DNA from: Metopolophium dirhodum
Taxonomy: Eukaryota > Arthropoda > Insecta > Hemiptera > Aphididae
Assembly: GCF_019925205.1 (NCBI RefSeq)
Contig: NC_083567.1
Location: 16,864,001-16,928,000 of the forward strand
Direction of reading: 5' to 3'
DNA length: 64,000 bases
The notes under the pieces: generated by a model
What the model was told of the DNA's origin: nothing
Databases searched by the model: none
The model's input: only the letters and a program-made list of their open reading frames with translations
Shown here: positions 33,380 to 48,300 of the stretch, in pieces
Position numbering within the stretch: position 1 is the first letter of the stretch
How the letters are laid out: each line of letters starts with the position of its first letter
Position numbers and translations under genes: made by a program

Positions 33380-36300
33380 TCAAAGGTCACCTTTACTACA
33401 CCTCTGTACATGGTGTACCATCGGGTTCACTAGGCTAAATATTATTATGTACCATGCAGTGGTTAACACGCGGATATCAAAGTGAAAAAATGATTTCGAT
33501 TTACCGCTTTCGTTTTTAGGTTCATTCCATGGCTGTACTTCCGCAGATCCGAAAATGATGTAAAAAATACTGGAGAAGAAAAGTATGACGGCTCCCAGCG
33601 TGAACACGACCCTCCACTCGTCCACCGAAGTCTATAATAATAATAAATATGTAATATATGTTATAAATATTGAAAACCCGAGATTCCAATTACTTGTCTC
33701 GTATAGACGGCTATAACGATAATTTGACGACTCATGTACTTATTAGTAAAAAAACACAACAAAAAACCCAACGCACTATACTCACTTGATCGTGTACGAT
33801 GAACCCGCAGACGGTGGGTGCCATCACACCGCCCAGGGCGGCCACGGCGTTCGTGAAGCCCATCAAAATCCCGGCGTAATTGGGTGCCAAATCGAGGTGG
33901 TTAATGTTGAAACCCACATTCGTACAGCAGCCGATGGCTACTACGAACACATACATACATATGGCTGCGTTTGCGTTTTCACCCATGTAGCCTAGGACCA
34001 CGAGACCCAACGCACCACCGCTCATTCCTATACGTGAACAAAAAAATAACGCGATGGTGGGTACGGTGAAATATTTTACGCTTTTCCTGCACATATTATT
34101 TTATGCTACATATGATGGAATGATTCTGTTTAAATCGATCTCGGTGTGAAAATGTGATAACTTTAAAAAATTAATCTCGAAACATAATGCGAATAGCTTT
34201 TATTTATTACTATTATCTTACATATAGGTGCCTATAATATACGCCCAAACGGGTTTTAACAATATTCATTAAAGATACAAATAACTCTAATCTTAATAAT
34301 ATAATAATAATAATAGAAAAAAAATGTCGAGAAAAGTAAATATATATATGTATATAATTATATTATATATAGATAGGTACATAATGTGTAATAGTTTTAA
34401 ATTTAATATAATATTATTAAGTCTTATAATTTTTACTGACATTTCATATTATTCAATGTGTACCTATATAGAACTATTATCGGATCAAGACCATATACCG
34501 CTTTAATGCGTCAAAACATAAAAATATTAGGTAGGTTACTGCACCAGTAAATGAACACTTAAGGTTTTGTAGACAAGTAAATATTTCTGTCATAATAGCT
34601 TTTAGTATCATCAAGTTCAATTTTTATCCCTAGTGAATGAACAAAATGCCGAGTAAATTAACACACATTTTCCTATGTATGAACGATGCCAGATAAATGA
34701 ACATTTATTAATCTGTAAATGAACACCTGACAAAATAATCAATTTTTAATACTCACATTTTTAAATAACAACAAAGACATCAACAACATAAAATCTTTTT
34801 AAAAAAAACATAATCTAGGTATTTAGTAAAGTTGTAGTTAAGGGGATTCGATACCGTGGTTTTCTGTTTTTTGTCTAACACACGCGTGACATAGTATTTT
34901 AGACGTGTTTTTTGCCAAACATTCCAATTTATCTATTGAAGTGATAAGAATTCTGAAAACAGACTTGAATTCGTCGTCAAGTCTACTTGAAATCAACTTT
35001 CCTACATTTTTGAAATTATCCCCCAAATTCCATAAAACGTCATATTAGGAAAGAGTATTTAAACATTTTTGTATTTATATTTTTGAAGAAGCTAAAATCA
35101 AAAAATCAAAATTATGGGGAAGTCGATTTCAAGTAGACTTGACAGCGAATTCAAATCTGTTTTCAGAATTCTTATCACTTCATTAGATCAATTGATATGT
35201 TTGGCAAAGAATCCGTCTAAAATCCTGTGTTAGACAAAAACAGAAAATCACAGTATGGAATCCCCTTATCATCAACAACATAAAATCTTTTAAAAAAACA
35301 TAATATACTTAGTATAGTAGATCACGTCAACAAGATAAAATTAAACATGACATAACTCCCCTTCACACTGGACCATAATAACAATAACATCATCTCCAAC
35401 AGAAAAGTTTTACTCGAATTTAGTAGATTCCTTTAAAACTTTTTGTCAATAGGTTTTACACTTTAATTTTTTCTTTTGTTCTCAATATTATTAATTTTTA
35501 ATAATCTTGAAATTGTTTTTTAGATAGGTAGTTATTTTAAACAAAATGTATTGATTATTACATTAAAGTTATCTACGATCACGTTAAATTAAAAAATAAT
35601 AAAATAAAATACACAGTGTTCATTCACTAGTAAAAAGTAAAATACCTAAATACCAATGAATAAACACTAGTTCATTCACTGGTTTTTGCATCATTACTTG
35701 TACCAGTGCTTGAACACTCTTAAAAGAGATTAAAAAATGCTTTAAGTTAATTGATTAATATATCAATGGCATTTAAGTATGTGATGAATCAAATAAATAT
35801 AACTTTAAGTATCTCGCCTTGGGTTAAAGATGTTTTAACGTTTCATTTCTGTACACACAACTTTTGAAAAATAAAACAATTTAGTGACAATGCTGATGAT
35901 AGTAAATGGAGGGAAATGATAAATATTCTCAATCAATTGATATCAAATCGAATTTCATGAAATTACAATATGACCAACATCAGAATATTCTTTAAATATT
36001 AATACCATTTATCATAGTAGTTTACTTCTGATTTTCTTATTACTTAAAAGAAAATGTTGGTGTGTTCATTCACTGGTGCTGTTCATTTACTGGAGCAGTC
36101 CTATCATAAAAAAATATTTATTTAAATTCCTAAAATGTTCACAAAATCTATTTAGTACAATATATTGTTATTTAATTGTTTCGAATACACAATTTGATAA
36201 TTAAAAATGTAATATTCTTTTAAACTAGTTGTTATACAAATACATAATTTAGTATTATAGGTAAAGAATTAAAATAAAAAGGAAAATTAATTAGTTTTAA

Positions 36301-39300
36301 ATATAAAATGAGCAAGGAATGACGCTCTGCGAGTTATTTTAAATTAATCTGAATTAAATTCGAATAAAAACGGTTTTAGTTTATTTAAGTACCTACCTAA
36401 AGTTTAGTCCAAATATATGCAAAAATTATCGTCAGTCCCTAATTACAACATATTAGTTAGTTTACAAATTACACAGTTACAGTACTACGACTACATGTTA
36501 TAAGTATAAAAAAAATGCAATGTCTATAATATTACCTAAGGTATTCCAAAATTTACGCGAAAAAGTGAGAGAAGTCACTTTTTTTTTGTTCATATAATCG
36601 GCAAAATATGTGACTGGAAACTGACACAGCCACATGGCCAAGTAAGGTAATGCAGACACAAGTCCATCCTGAAAACGTTTACCACAGTAAATTTGTACTC
36701 ATTATTGTATCTAATACATCACGTAATGTAATTTTTGATTTTATATAGGAAATTTGTATAAGTCAATATAAGTGTATAAGTATATTATAAATATGTGTAA
36801 TAATGTAATATACTATTTCCGAGTATGCAACAATCACTAAACATTTAACAAATCAATAGTGAGCGGATGAAGTCCTATAAAAATGATTTAGTGGTCCATA
36901 ATTTGTAGGTTCATTAAACTTTATTAAACCATTAAATTAATAAATGTTCATGCAAAAAGGCATGTATGTATTACTGTTTAATATTTAATGAACATAATAT
37001 ATTATTTGCGGCCGTGCTTTGCTTATCCTCACTAGTTATTCTTTACTAAAATCTAAAATGTCCACTGTTTTTCAATATCAAAACATTTATCCACTTTGCG
37101 ATTCATTTTTTAAAATTTTGAAGTCTTGGTATAAATGTCGAATATCAAATAGATATTATCTTCGCTTGAATTAATTATCGACTAATAAACATTATTTTTT
37201 TAACGTATGGTTTTGCAATAAGCAACGCAGTTGCACAGTATAATATAATTACCTATGCAAGGTTTAATGTTACCGATTTAATGTCGAACTTTAGTACAGC
37301 ACTTATAAACGTGGGCATTTCACTAAGCAGCAACCAAAATCCACAATTGTGACCAGCATGTGAGATCGTAACAGCCCATACTGGCATTGAAGTGAATATC
37401 TCTTTCCAAGGAGTTATCAAGTTCTAAGTTGGGAAAATAAAATAAACAGTCAAATTATATATAAGCCGTAGTCAAGTTAAGTAAATTATAGTATATTATA
37501 ATAATTAATAGGTCACTAGTCTCGTATAAGCAACCACACTCCACTCCCCAAATCCTCCTATTATTTTCTGTATAATACGTGCCTGATAATAATATAATAT
37601 ACAATATACTCGAATTATTTTAGGATTCGCATACCTTTTTCTCCGAAACCGTTTGGGTTAGTGATGATTTTATGTAGTTTTTCTCAGATTGAGTAATTAG
37701 ACGATGTGTATCTGGGCTTTCTGACCCAAGTAATAACCATAATATTACCCAAAAAATTCCAAATGCACCACTAACGTAATAAATTGATGGCCATCCCGAT
37801 CGAGTACTGGCCAGTATTCCAGAACCAACTAATGTTACGACCGTGCCAAATTGGAGACCTAAAATGAAAACTTGAAATTATTACTGAACATTAAAATAAT
37901 AATTATTTTTCGCACGATGAGGCTCTTCAGTATATCTCGAAATTGTTTTAAGGTTAAGTCAAAGTGCAGTTTGATTAAAAAAATTTTTTTTTACCTAAAT
38001 GACATTAACATTAAATAAAAAATTTTAAAAATACTACTTTTAGAACTATGGCAACTTTACATTTAATATCACTGTCATAGTATGTATTCAACAAACTTAA
38101 AACGTATTATAGTTGTATAACATTTAGCCTAAATCTAAAGAACAACAGATTATTTATAGTAAATTTGAGTTATAGTATCATAATATCCTTCCTCCGACAA
38201 ATCGGATTGGATAAATTATTATTATTATTTTTTTTTTTTGGTTGAGGCTTCGAAAACTGAGGTTATTAGCCTGTGGAACTGTGGGGGAGCGTGTTTGTTT
38301 TGGCAGAATTTTTAAGTGGGCATCTGTAGGTTTCTGCCATGCCCGGGAGGGGGATGGCGGCCTCTCTCTCCGGACACCGTGACTGCTTGAAGAAAAATGC
38401 CACCCATAGCCGGGTTCGAACCAGCGTCGGTGCGCGTCGCAACCAACACCTTAGTCCGCTTGGCCACTCCGTCCCCCGGATAAACTATTATAATGCATAA
38501 AACTGTGTAAATTCATCAATAATAATAATATTATTTATACTTCGCTTTTGTTAATAATTTAATATTTTATTGTATTATTTTTATTACATAAAAACAAAAA
38601 ATGCCACCTCCACTGATAATGTAAAATATTTTGTAAAAACAATGAACTCCCAATGGCCATGATGCCGAAAGTTATTTTTATCTTGAATAATAAAAAATAA
38701 AAATCACATTCGGTCTTTTTAAAAGTTTTGATTCATCGAAATATGAAACATTATTGACGATAATTATAACAATATGGACGAAAAAGGTTTTGGATTTTGT
38801 TTTATATAAACCGAACAATGAAAATTAAAAACATTGTGGTAAGTGGATGTCGCTGTACAGTGTACAGTAGGTTACAAGTGGGTTACTGTAATGGATGTTA
38901 TTAAATTTGAATTCAATGATACAATATCATTGTATACGAAAACAGTCAGTCAGCCTATGATATTACCAAGTATATTTGATGATATTATTGTGAATAAAGT
39001 AATTTATATATAACCTATTTACGTGGAGCCTTGTTATAAATTTTCAATCCTTAGCCATAAAAGTTGAACATTTTATAAACGTTGAACTACAAAATAATTC
39101 TTAAATTTTAAATTTGATAAATTTTTTTTTTAATTCTGATCGGAGATGGTTTGTCAGTCTATGATATTTTACATTTTATATATTTATTTAGTTATTACTT
39201 ATTACGGAAGCCTATAAATTGAATTGATATATTTTAAAATTACAAAAAAATAAAATCTTTATTCTTTGTTATTTAAAATGTAATTTCGTCCAAATTTGAA

Positions 39301-42300
39301 CTTAAAATAACTACTAACAAAAACTGTGCTTATGTATATTTTTAGATTTTTGGTTAAAAGTTAACTTACATGGAACCTTGTTTAAATATAAAAGTAGAAC
39401 ATTTTTAACTACAAAATCATTTTAAAATTCCAATTTGATAAATATCGTCAAAATTCAAACTTAAATGCTTATAAAAACAATTATGGCTATGTATTTTTAA
39501 TATTTTTCAACTGTCATTGTAACAGTATATCAGGAACCTTGTATTACATTTTCAAGTTTTTTGACCCAACTAATACAATTTTATTGACATTTATAGAAAA
39601 AAAAACTAAGACATTTTAAATTAAAAATGTCCGTAAACAACTAGAAACGAAAATATTTTAAAAATGTTATCAAGTATAGGAATTGATAAAACAGACATAT
39701 GGTGTAAATTTCAAGTATCTACAGTTATTCATTTTTGAATTACAACAAAATAAGAAAATCGCTTCATAAGAAATCAATCAAGTTAATATCCAATGTTGTA
39801 TGAATTTGAACTTCAAACGCTCCTAAAAATTTATTTTCGTAAAAATTCTTGTTTTTCCTTAATTTTGTTTTTGTTTTTCCTGGTGCTTTTGAAAACTTCC
39901 GGGAATTAAAAATTGTTACCTCCTCAATGCACGAATTAGATTCACTTTCCCATTGAATAATATACTGAAGTTGATAATTGAAGCATTATTTCGAATGCTT
40001 ATCGTGAACACAGACACACACAAAAAAAACATATCATTGTGTCAATCAATGATCGCTACGCTCAGAACATAAAATTGTTTATTTTATAATGTCTATGTGA
40101 ATTCTGTTCTAAATAAATTTAATATATATTTTTGTTTTCATTCTTAAGTCTTCTAAATAATGTTTCATTTAAAATATTCGAATCTTATCCTCAATGTAAT
40201 CAAATTAATAATAAAATGCATGTTTAAAAATAATACAAATATTGTATTTTGATTTTAAGTAAATTTAATATAATGTTTTTACATGTAGAATAAATGACAA
40301 AGAGTTGACGTAAAATCAATACTTCAATGTCTTACATCTATATTAAAAAGTAATTTTAAATAATGTATAAAAAAATGCACAAGTTATATAACAATTTTAC
40401 TAAGTATTTTTTTATAAGGAAAATGGCAAAAGTATTTGTTGATTATATAAAATGAATAAGTAGGTATATCAACATTTCCCTAGGTAAATATTTTCAAACT
40501 GTTCATAAATAAAATGTCAAGATTTATATATACTATCTTTTGATATAATATATTATTTATGTTATTTTAAGTTGTAATTACAAGTTTTTGTTTTGCAAAT
40601 TTACCATGAATTACCATGTAAGATTTTACATAAGCTCAAATGTTTTTGTTGTCAAATACACCATAGTTAAATGAGAAGTAGTACTATACTATAGATACTT
40701 CCCATACATTTGAATAGTATTTTAACCATTTCTTTTTCTTATAATCAATACTATTTGTTAGAATTTTTACTTAATTTTAATAAATATTTTAAAAGTTTAT
40801 TATTGTTGTTTGTTTTTAAATCTATTATAATATAGTGTAGGTATTATATTACGTCGTACCAATACTAAGCAACTTCGTGAAATCGATGTTTTATGATTAC
40901 TTGTCCATTTGTGATTTTTTTTTTTGTTTTGTTATAAGTAAGATATTTCCCCAGTGCTTTTCTTAATAATCAGGAAAAACAAATGAAAAAACTGGAACAT
41001 TTACGTAACACCAAATTCTGCAAAATCAATTTGGTTTTTTAGATTCTTTTTTTTGTTTTGCCAGCGGATTTAAAAAATACTGGGAATTTTACCTCTTAAA
41101 TGCCCCAATTACATTCACTTTCCAACCGAAAAGTTGAAAATCTAAATTTTGTTACACATTACATAAATGTTTACTTAATCTAGTTAATAGTTTCAAAATT
41201 TCAATATAATATATTATAGTTTATGTTTCTATAATATCATGCATGATACAAAACTACTACCTAACTATAATATGACATATAAAAGAAAAAAAATCTTGGA
41301 ACTATATTACAATATAATAAATTATGTATTTATATAAGTACTAGTTATATTAATAATCTCAAGTTTTATTTTAGAAGGCGGGATCAATTACCATTCATTG
41401 TTTGCTACAAACCAGTTTAGACTATACCCAAAATATTATATTGTCCACGATCATAAATCACAATCACAACATATTTATGCAGATTATAGTTGTCTAAAGA
41501 CGGAAATATATGACGTGTTCATTAGTAGGTTCTAATATTATATTATACATTTATACACTATTGTTATCCATTTTGTATTTCATACACAGTTTAGTATTAC
41601 ATGCAATATCTCAGAAAGTATTGGTTTTATAATGATGTGTGCTTTTTGGGAAGTAAATATACTTCAGTCTTCGAGATTGAGGGTGTTTTCTGGTAGAAAA
41701 TCAGATTTAGTTAGACCTTTAAGAATTGAGAGACACAAAAGCAAAACTCCCGGTTCAAAATAGTCAGGAAAAAAAATTCACAAATCCTATATGGTTTAAA
41801 TCTGTACTGTCGTAATTCAAAATTGAATGAAGGTAGAAACTTGAAATTGTCATTAAATATTTATAGTAACATTTTCTTGACATTGTACAATTTTAAAAAT
41901 AATATGGATCTTTATGGGGTATAAATAAAAATTTTAAATATTTTTTGATTTACCAATGGTAAAATTTTTGTTGGTAAGTAAAAAAGCTTGAAAATTTAAT
42001 ACAAGGTTGCCCTTTAGTGGTTCTTAAAGGTTGCCCTTTATAAGTATTTTAAACTGTTTTTACCGCGAACCTATTCATACGGTTCTACGGCATGCAGTAT
42101 ATTGACTTTAAACTTTTAAATCAATAAGAATAACTCGAAGAATAATATTATAATAATATGTACGATATTATCCCCCAACCATCACTTGTGTGTACATAAA
42201 CTGTTAAGAACCTTTATTGGTCCTTGGTACTTAGTGTCAATAGATAAAAACAAGAAGTTTTCATCAAGAAGTTATGGTTTTATATTTTTATATAAAATAA

Positions 42301-45300
42301 CAGTACATGCAGAGATGTATATGTAACGAGGTTAATAGGATTACATTTCTCCGAGATACCAAACTCATGATAGCTATATGGTAGAGTTTCAAGTTTTAAT
42401 TTGTTGATAATAATTTATAACAGTAATATATGCAACAAATTATTAATACACACATAATGATGTGCATATACAGATATATACTTAAACAGTCGGTAGCAAG
42501 AGGATTAATTATGAATTATTACAAAGTTCATTGGAATTAAGTGTACTCTCTTAACATTATGTTATGTATGTTTAATGTCCTTATAGGTACTCATTAGTCG
42601 TTATATGTTTCACATCAGTTATATTTTTATAAAATAAAGTTACTTTTCAGTTATAATTGATAATTCAATCATAAGAGTTTCAAATTGAGTCGTTTAAATC
42701 ATATGTAGGTAATTATACTATTACTATAGCTTGTAAACAAACACGTGCAATTGTAATTATTTTTTAAATTTGAATGAATGTTTATCAAATATTTAAAAAT
42801 GTATCAATGTGTTTATATATGTATTATATAATAACTACTTGCTGTAGCAAAATGTACTTGGCTTGGTGAAAAAATAAGTATAGATAATAATGAAATTTGT
42901 AGTCATATTATACTTTATAGTCATGACTTAATACGATTATAAGTACTTAAGGCTGCAGTAGGCATGTATGGGTCAGATTAATTTAGGATGGTTATTGCGG
43001 CCAAAGAATAGTTTTAGAGTTGATCTTACTTTTGAAGAGTGCCTCGTACAAGAGTTCAATAAAATAGTTTACCTCCCAATACAAATCCAACGAGACGACC
43101 ACGTTCATTCGGTGGCGCCCACTTGGCGCTGATGCCATGTATCATTGGCATGGTGAACGCCTATATGTATAAATGTATAATAACCATAACAAATATTATT
43201 GAAACATAACAAAAAAATAATAATTGTATTCAAATAAGGTGAATTAATACATGCGGATCAGACAAACAGAAACCAGGTATAGGTGATAATACGATATATA
43301 ATTTATATTCGTAATGCAATTATTGTTTAACGCACACGTATAGATGTACCTAGGTAGTTTTTACATATTAAACTATCCGTAAAAGTAATCCTGGATTTCT
43401 TCAAATATTTAATGTTTGATTAATTTTGTATAATCATTATCTATACATGATTTCCTGATTTTTTTGTTTGATAAAAATCAAAATTATTTATATCATAATA
43501 ATTCTGCACTCATACAATCATACCTGAGTAAGGCCCTGCAAGAACCGAATAAGTACGAGCACCGGCCAATTGAAAGCAATCACTAATGATGGTGTGACTA
43601 GACTTAGAGCTACGGTCAACATCATACTCATGGCCAATAGTATTTGATTGTTGTACCGGCGACCGATCATGGCTGCTGGCAGGTTCATGATGAGGTAGCC
43701 CCAGAAAAATGCGCTCAAGATCAAACTCTTCGTGTGTTGTGTCCAATTGAATACCTTTTGATCCACATGCGCAGAATATATATTGTATTATAGTACAGTG
43801 AAACCTCTAAATACCGGACACTTTTGGTTGCTGAAATTTTGTCCGCTATTCAGAGGGTTCAGTTTGTGGAAAATGTGTATTTTGTTCCCCAAAAAACGTC
43901 CTCTATTTGGAGGTGTCCGTTAGGGAAGGTTTCACTGTATTTATATCAGGAAATCAAAAGGCGATAAAAACATTGACAATGATCAAATAATATATGAAAA
44001 ATTGACTATAGATTGGTAATGTGAAATAGTCACAAAAGTCTTACTAACAGGAATGTGGTAATGCGTTTCTAGTAAGAAGTCAGTAGAATTCTTGTCAGGC
44101 GTCATAGCCACTATTGCGACGGATATGCTAACCCGCAACAGGTAAGCTGCGAAAAGGCATAGAAACAATAAAAAACTCTGCAGGTATCGAACGCCAGGAA
44201 TTTTTCCACCTATATAAAAAAAAAAACAATAAATTACATAATATTTGAAACAAATACACACCTACTACGCAGTGGCACCCAGAGTATTTTCAAAACGTGT
44301 CGCGAATTCAAGTCCCACTAACTCACCCACATCAAAAGTAATAATATTTATTAATAAATATAAATAATTTCATATCATTTTTATATAAAAAAGGGTTACT
44401 ACCGCGACACATGGGATGTATACGTCACATATGTGTGTATAATATCTGAAATAATAAATAGAAGTACCGTTCGGGTGAAATTGTAACATAATGTATTATA
44501 ATATAAAAGCCTTGAATGGCGTAGACAATTAGTAGTTAGTATCAATCTAAGAAGACACGACCAATTAATATCGTGATTACATTTATATGTAATAACTAAT
44601 AATATTATAATGCAATCGTAAACTTATAATAAACTACTTAACTTACTATATTTCAAAACATAGTATTATTCAATATAGTTGTATTGTAAATAAATATTAA
44701 GATAAGATAAAGATTTAACTTTGTGTTTAGTACAGACAATGATCAAATTCAATTATTTGACGGATTTTTAGTTATTTTATTGGACATTAGGTAGGTAGGT
44801 AACAACATATTAATTAGCTCAACACATATTATTATTATATTTTAGTAGGTACTTGGTAAATATTTATTTATACAATATACGGGCTTGAGCCCCTTTTTTA
44901 TATATATGATAGTATTTACTACAAACTTACCACTAAAAATATATAATAGGAACCAATCATCTATAGGCTACCTCACTGAGCTGTAAGCATATAGCCATGA
45001 AAATAGAAATTTTCATCAATATAGGTATCCGAATTGGACACCCGGCAATGTATCATCAATATCTTATAAAACAAAATAAAGGAAAAATCCCATCTGCGTC
45101 ATGTTGGTACCCATCTTACCTTATTTTAATTAAATGTACAACTTACAATAAGGTTAGACCAGAAACAAAAATGTCCAACATCCTGTATAAACTTATCAAG
45201 TCTCAACCAGTGCAACACCGAATCATATCTCATAACTCATAAGCATATTGCATATTATGCACTAATAGTTATTTAAGATTTATTAACTGAACATGATATT

Positions 45301-48300
45301 TCTTATAACCTATTATATTTTAAATGGTGTTATAATTATGATTGTAATTTAAAAATCGGATGACCACAGTGAACGACGATGATTACCTATCTAAAAGAAA
45401 AAAAAATTAATAAATAGGAAAAAGCTGTTTAGGTACGTATACCTACACCAGAAAAAAATGAGAAATAAAATATGTTGAACTATCCATGCATAAACTAACT
45501 GTCCAAAACACGAATAACCTGGTAAAAATAAATGTTATTATTTTTCAAAATTACATTTTTATCCGATTTGAAGCGTAACAATATTATCATATTTTCCCTG
45601 TGAAACAGCAAATGAAAATCCGATGAATAATCACGGAGGCTATAAGCTATGTTTGCAATATTTAACTATCACAGTATCGCACGTTTTTAATCATCTTATG
45701 AATGTGTGTTATATTCATCAGTTATATACATATATATAATATACCTATCATATTTGGCTATTTATGAATATTGATATATTTAAATGATAAAGACGATAAA
45801 GTATTTATATTGTAGAACTTAAATATTTGGTTATGAATCATTACTGAGTTGTAAGGTCATAATATATTGTGTTGTTTAGATGTTTAGTGATTATTATACT
45901 ACACAAGTCAACGTGATGCATAGGTTCTTAATTATTTGTTTTATACGCATTATATTATAGAGCAATCAATTATTTAAATAATAGTTAGTAAATGAATACT
46001 GTCAAGTATAAAGTAATATTCACATGTTATGAATATGTACCTACAGAAGATAAATAAATAATGACTAATGATTTACATAATATGATATATGCTTAAAATT
46101 TTAATATTTATGAACTTCTTGGTTTTGCATATTATTCGTGCGACAAAACATCATATACTTTTACAAACGAATTATTAATTTACATCAAGATAGAACAATG
46201 ATGAATGTAAATACATACATTTATCCTGAATTTAGGCACATATTTGTTTACTTTTCACAATAGTTGAATAATTAAATGCGTATAAGCAGTATTTTACTTA
46301 ATTTTTTGATTATTTGTATGTAATACCTACCATGTTTGACAAATTCATGTAAGATACTAGACATCTAATAAAAAAACATTGATTGACTTGTAATATTTTT
46401 ATTTTTATCAGTAGGTATTTACTATTTTTTATTGATATAATAACAATCCTCATTTTACTATTGGGTATTAATGGGTTACTTATAAGTTATAATACATTAT
46501 TTATAACAACTATCGATAATATGTTATCTGTGGCCATGAATCATAATCACAAACTATTGTGTTTGAAAGCGTTTAATTGGTGCTGGAGATTACTATTAGT
46601 CTATTCTAATATGTTTTGCATCGCTCAATCGCCCAATTGTTCAATCTACTATATTATAGATAAAGACACTAGACACTAAACTTGAATAATATAAAATAAC
46701 TATACAAACTATAGATACTTTAGACAATTTTGTATGGAATTTTCATCAATGAAATCAATAATGGATCAATAACGATTTTTATGTCTTAGTTCCAAAAACT
46801 TTGTTTTTTCCTCAGTTTTGTCTTTTACAGCAAACCTTTAATATTGTTGAATATTTTGATAAATAAACGAATAAAACAATTTTTTGATGGATTATTATTT
46901 TTTTAATATACCGTGTTTATTTGTAATTATGAAAAAAAAACGTATGTTTAAATATTTAATAATCTAATGTATGGATTATGATGTATAGACGTATAGTTTA
47001 GTTTGTTTAGTATAATATTCCTTAATACTTAAAACAGTAGATTAGAATTATTCTGTGTAAAAGTTAAATATCTATTGAATGTAGCTGGTAATATTCTTTT
47101 TTGAAAATATTTATTACTTCTATAAAATGTCTCAATTGTAATACTTTATTAGAACCTTTTTCATTTAATTTGTATAAGTTGCTTAAGTCACCATCCCCAG
47201 TTTTCCCCCTGCCTAAACATCTCCGTATCATATTAATATATTATCATTCGTAGTTCATGATTCATAGTTTATACTTACGTAACTACGCAAGTAACCTGCA
47301 CATTAGAATTTTGGGACCAAAACTATGCTGCTCCCTGCCCCCTGTCTAGAAAACAAACCAAATCCACCACTGCCTTTGATCATAATTTTGATCAAAATTT
47401 GAACATATGATCAGGATTTAATTTTATAAAAATAGGTACTTAAGAGAAGTTTAAAATTACACGGTATTAGCTAATATAATATAAACATATTCGCGAGTAC
47501 CTATTCTGTAGCTTATTGTATAGACATTATTCCATAATTAGGTATATATAAATATAAATATTTAAAACGGACAATTATTTTAAATTTTAATTAGCTATAC
47601 TAAATGAACTTATACATCTGAAAATCAAATTACATCTTTATTTGAACCTTTTGGCTCTCAACGAACTATAAACATATTGCAGAAATTATGTAGCCGCGTA
47701 GTTGTATAATATGGCCAATAGTTTAATACCTTGTATAATACTGTTACAACAATATTTAATATTTTTGTTTCAAATAACAATTTTATTTTATGTACCGCAG
47801 TTTGAGTAGAACATCCCCTAGGGTGCAACCCGTATCATATTCACTTAATACTACATATGTGTAGTTTTACTTTAAAAGCTGTGGTCTAGTAAACATTATA
47901 CATTTCAGCGTAAACGATTTTCCACAACAATATTACATAATAATATAAAATATAAAAATAGGTAGGTACTGAAATATATAAAAATATATTAGTTTGTAAT
48001 TCATAATATTTGCAGATAAAACTTTTAAAAAAGGTAACCGCTCGTCCGTTTTGCTGTATAGCAGGTGTCAACTTACTGTCGAGTGTACCTCGTCATTGAG
48101 TAGGTCACTATATACATACATGACGTACCTATGTGTTAAATTTGAGTGGATCGGTCTGTTAACCTATATACAATTGAACCTCGGTATCTCGAACTCGGTA
48201 TATCGAAGTTATTGTATAACGAATTTTTTGGTCCCACAAAACAACGAGATACCGAGGTTCCACTTTATTACTAAGTGTATTATACTTATAGCATATATTT

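Larger units (their letters stand above)
34532..36103. mobile_element. TIR element with many AGTAAATGAACA subterminal repeats, in a transporter intron
   Basis: Ends are TAGG..ACTGCACCAGTAAATGAAC on the left (34532) and, reading inward from 36103, TAGGACTGCTCCAGTAAATGAAC. Variants of AGT(A/G)AATGAACA recur after the left end (about 34622, 34653, 34691, 34717). They occur in inverted form toward the right end (about 35615-35690 and 36062-36095). This is the layout of transposase-binding subterminal repeats. No target duplication was found. A second MITE is nested inside (34841-35266). It lies in the intron between exons 34027 and 36536. Confidence 0.65.

Noticed and set aside
38395..38477. A functional Leu/Ser tRNA on the minus strand
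   Set aside because: A and B boxes are present, but the stretch continues into a non-tRNA body, has an A-rich tail and is bracketed by a target duplication, so it is a SINE head.
43510..43746. 78-codon minus-strand frame overlapping a transporter exon
   Set aside because: It is another frame of the same exon; the transporter frame carries the family motifs.
46383..46679. 98-codon hydrophobic frame in the transporter intron
   Set aside because: Opposite strand to the gene, no domain, typical chance frame in A+T-rich DNA.
47190..47372. Complete hAT MITE
   Set aside because: Only the right-type end (CCACCACTG) is clear; no matching left end or 8-bp duplication was found.
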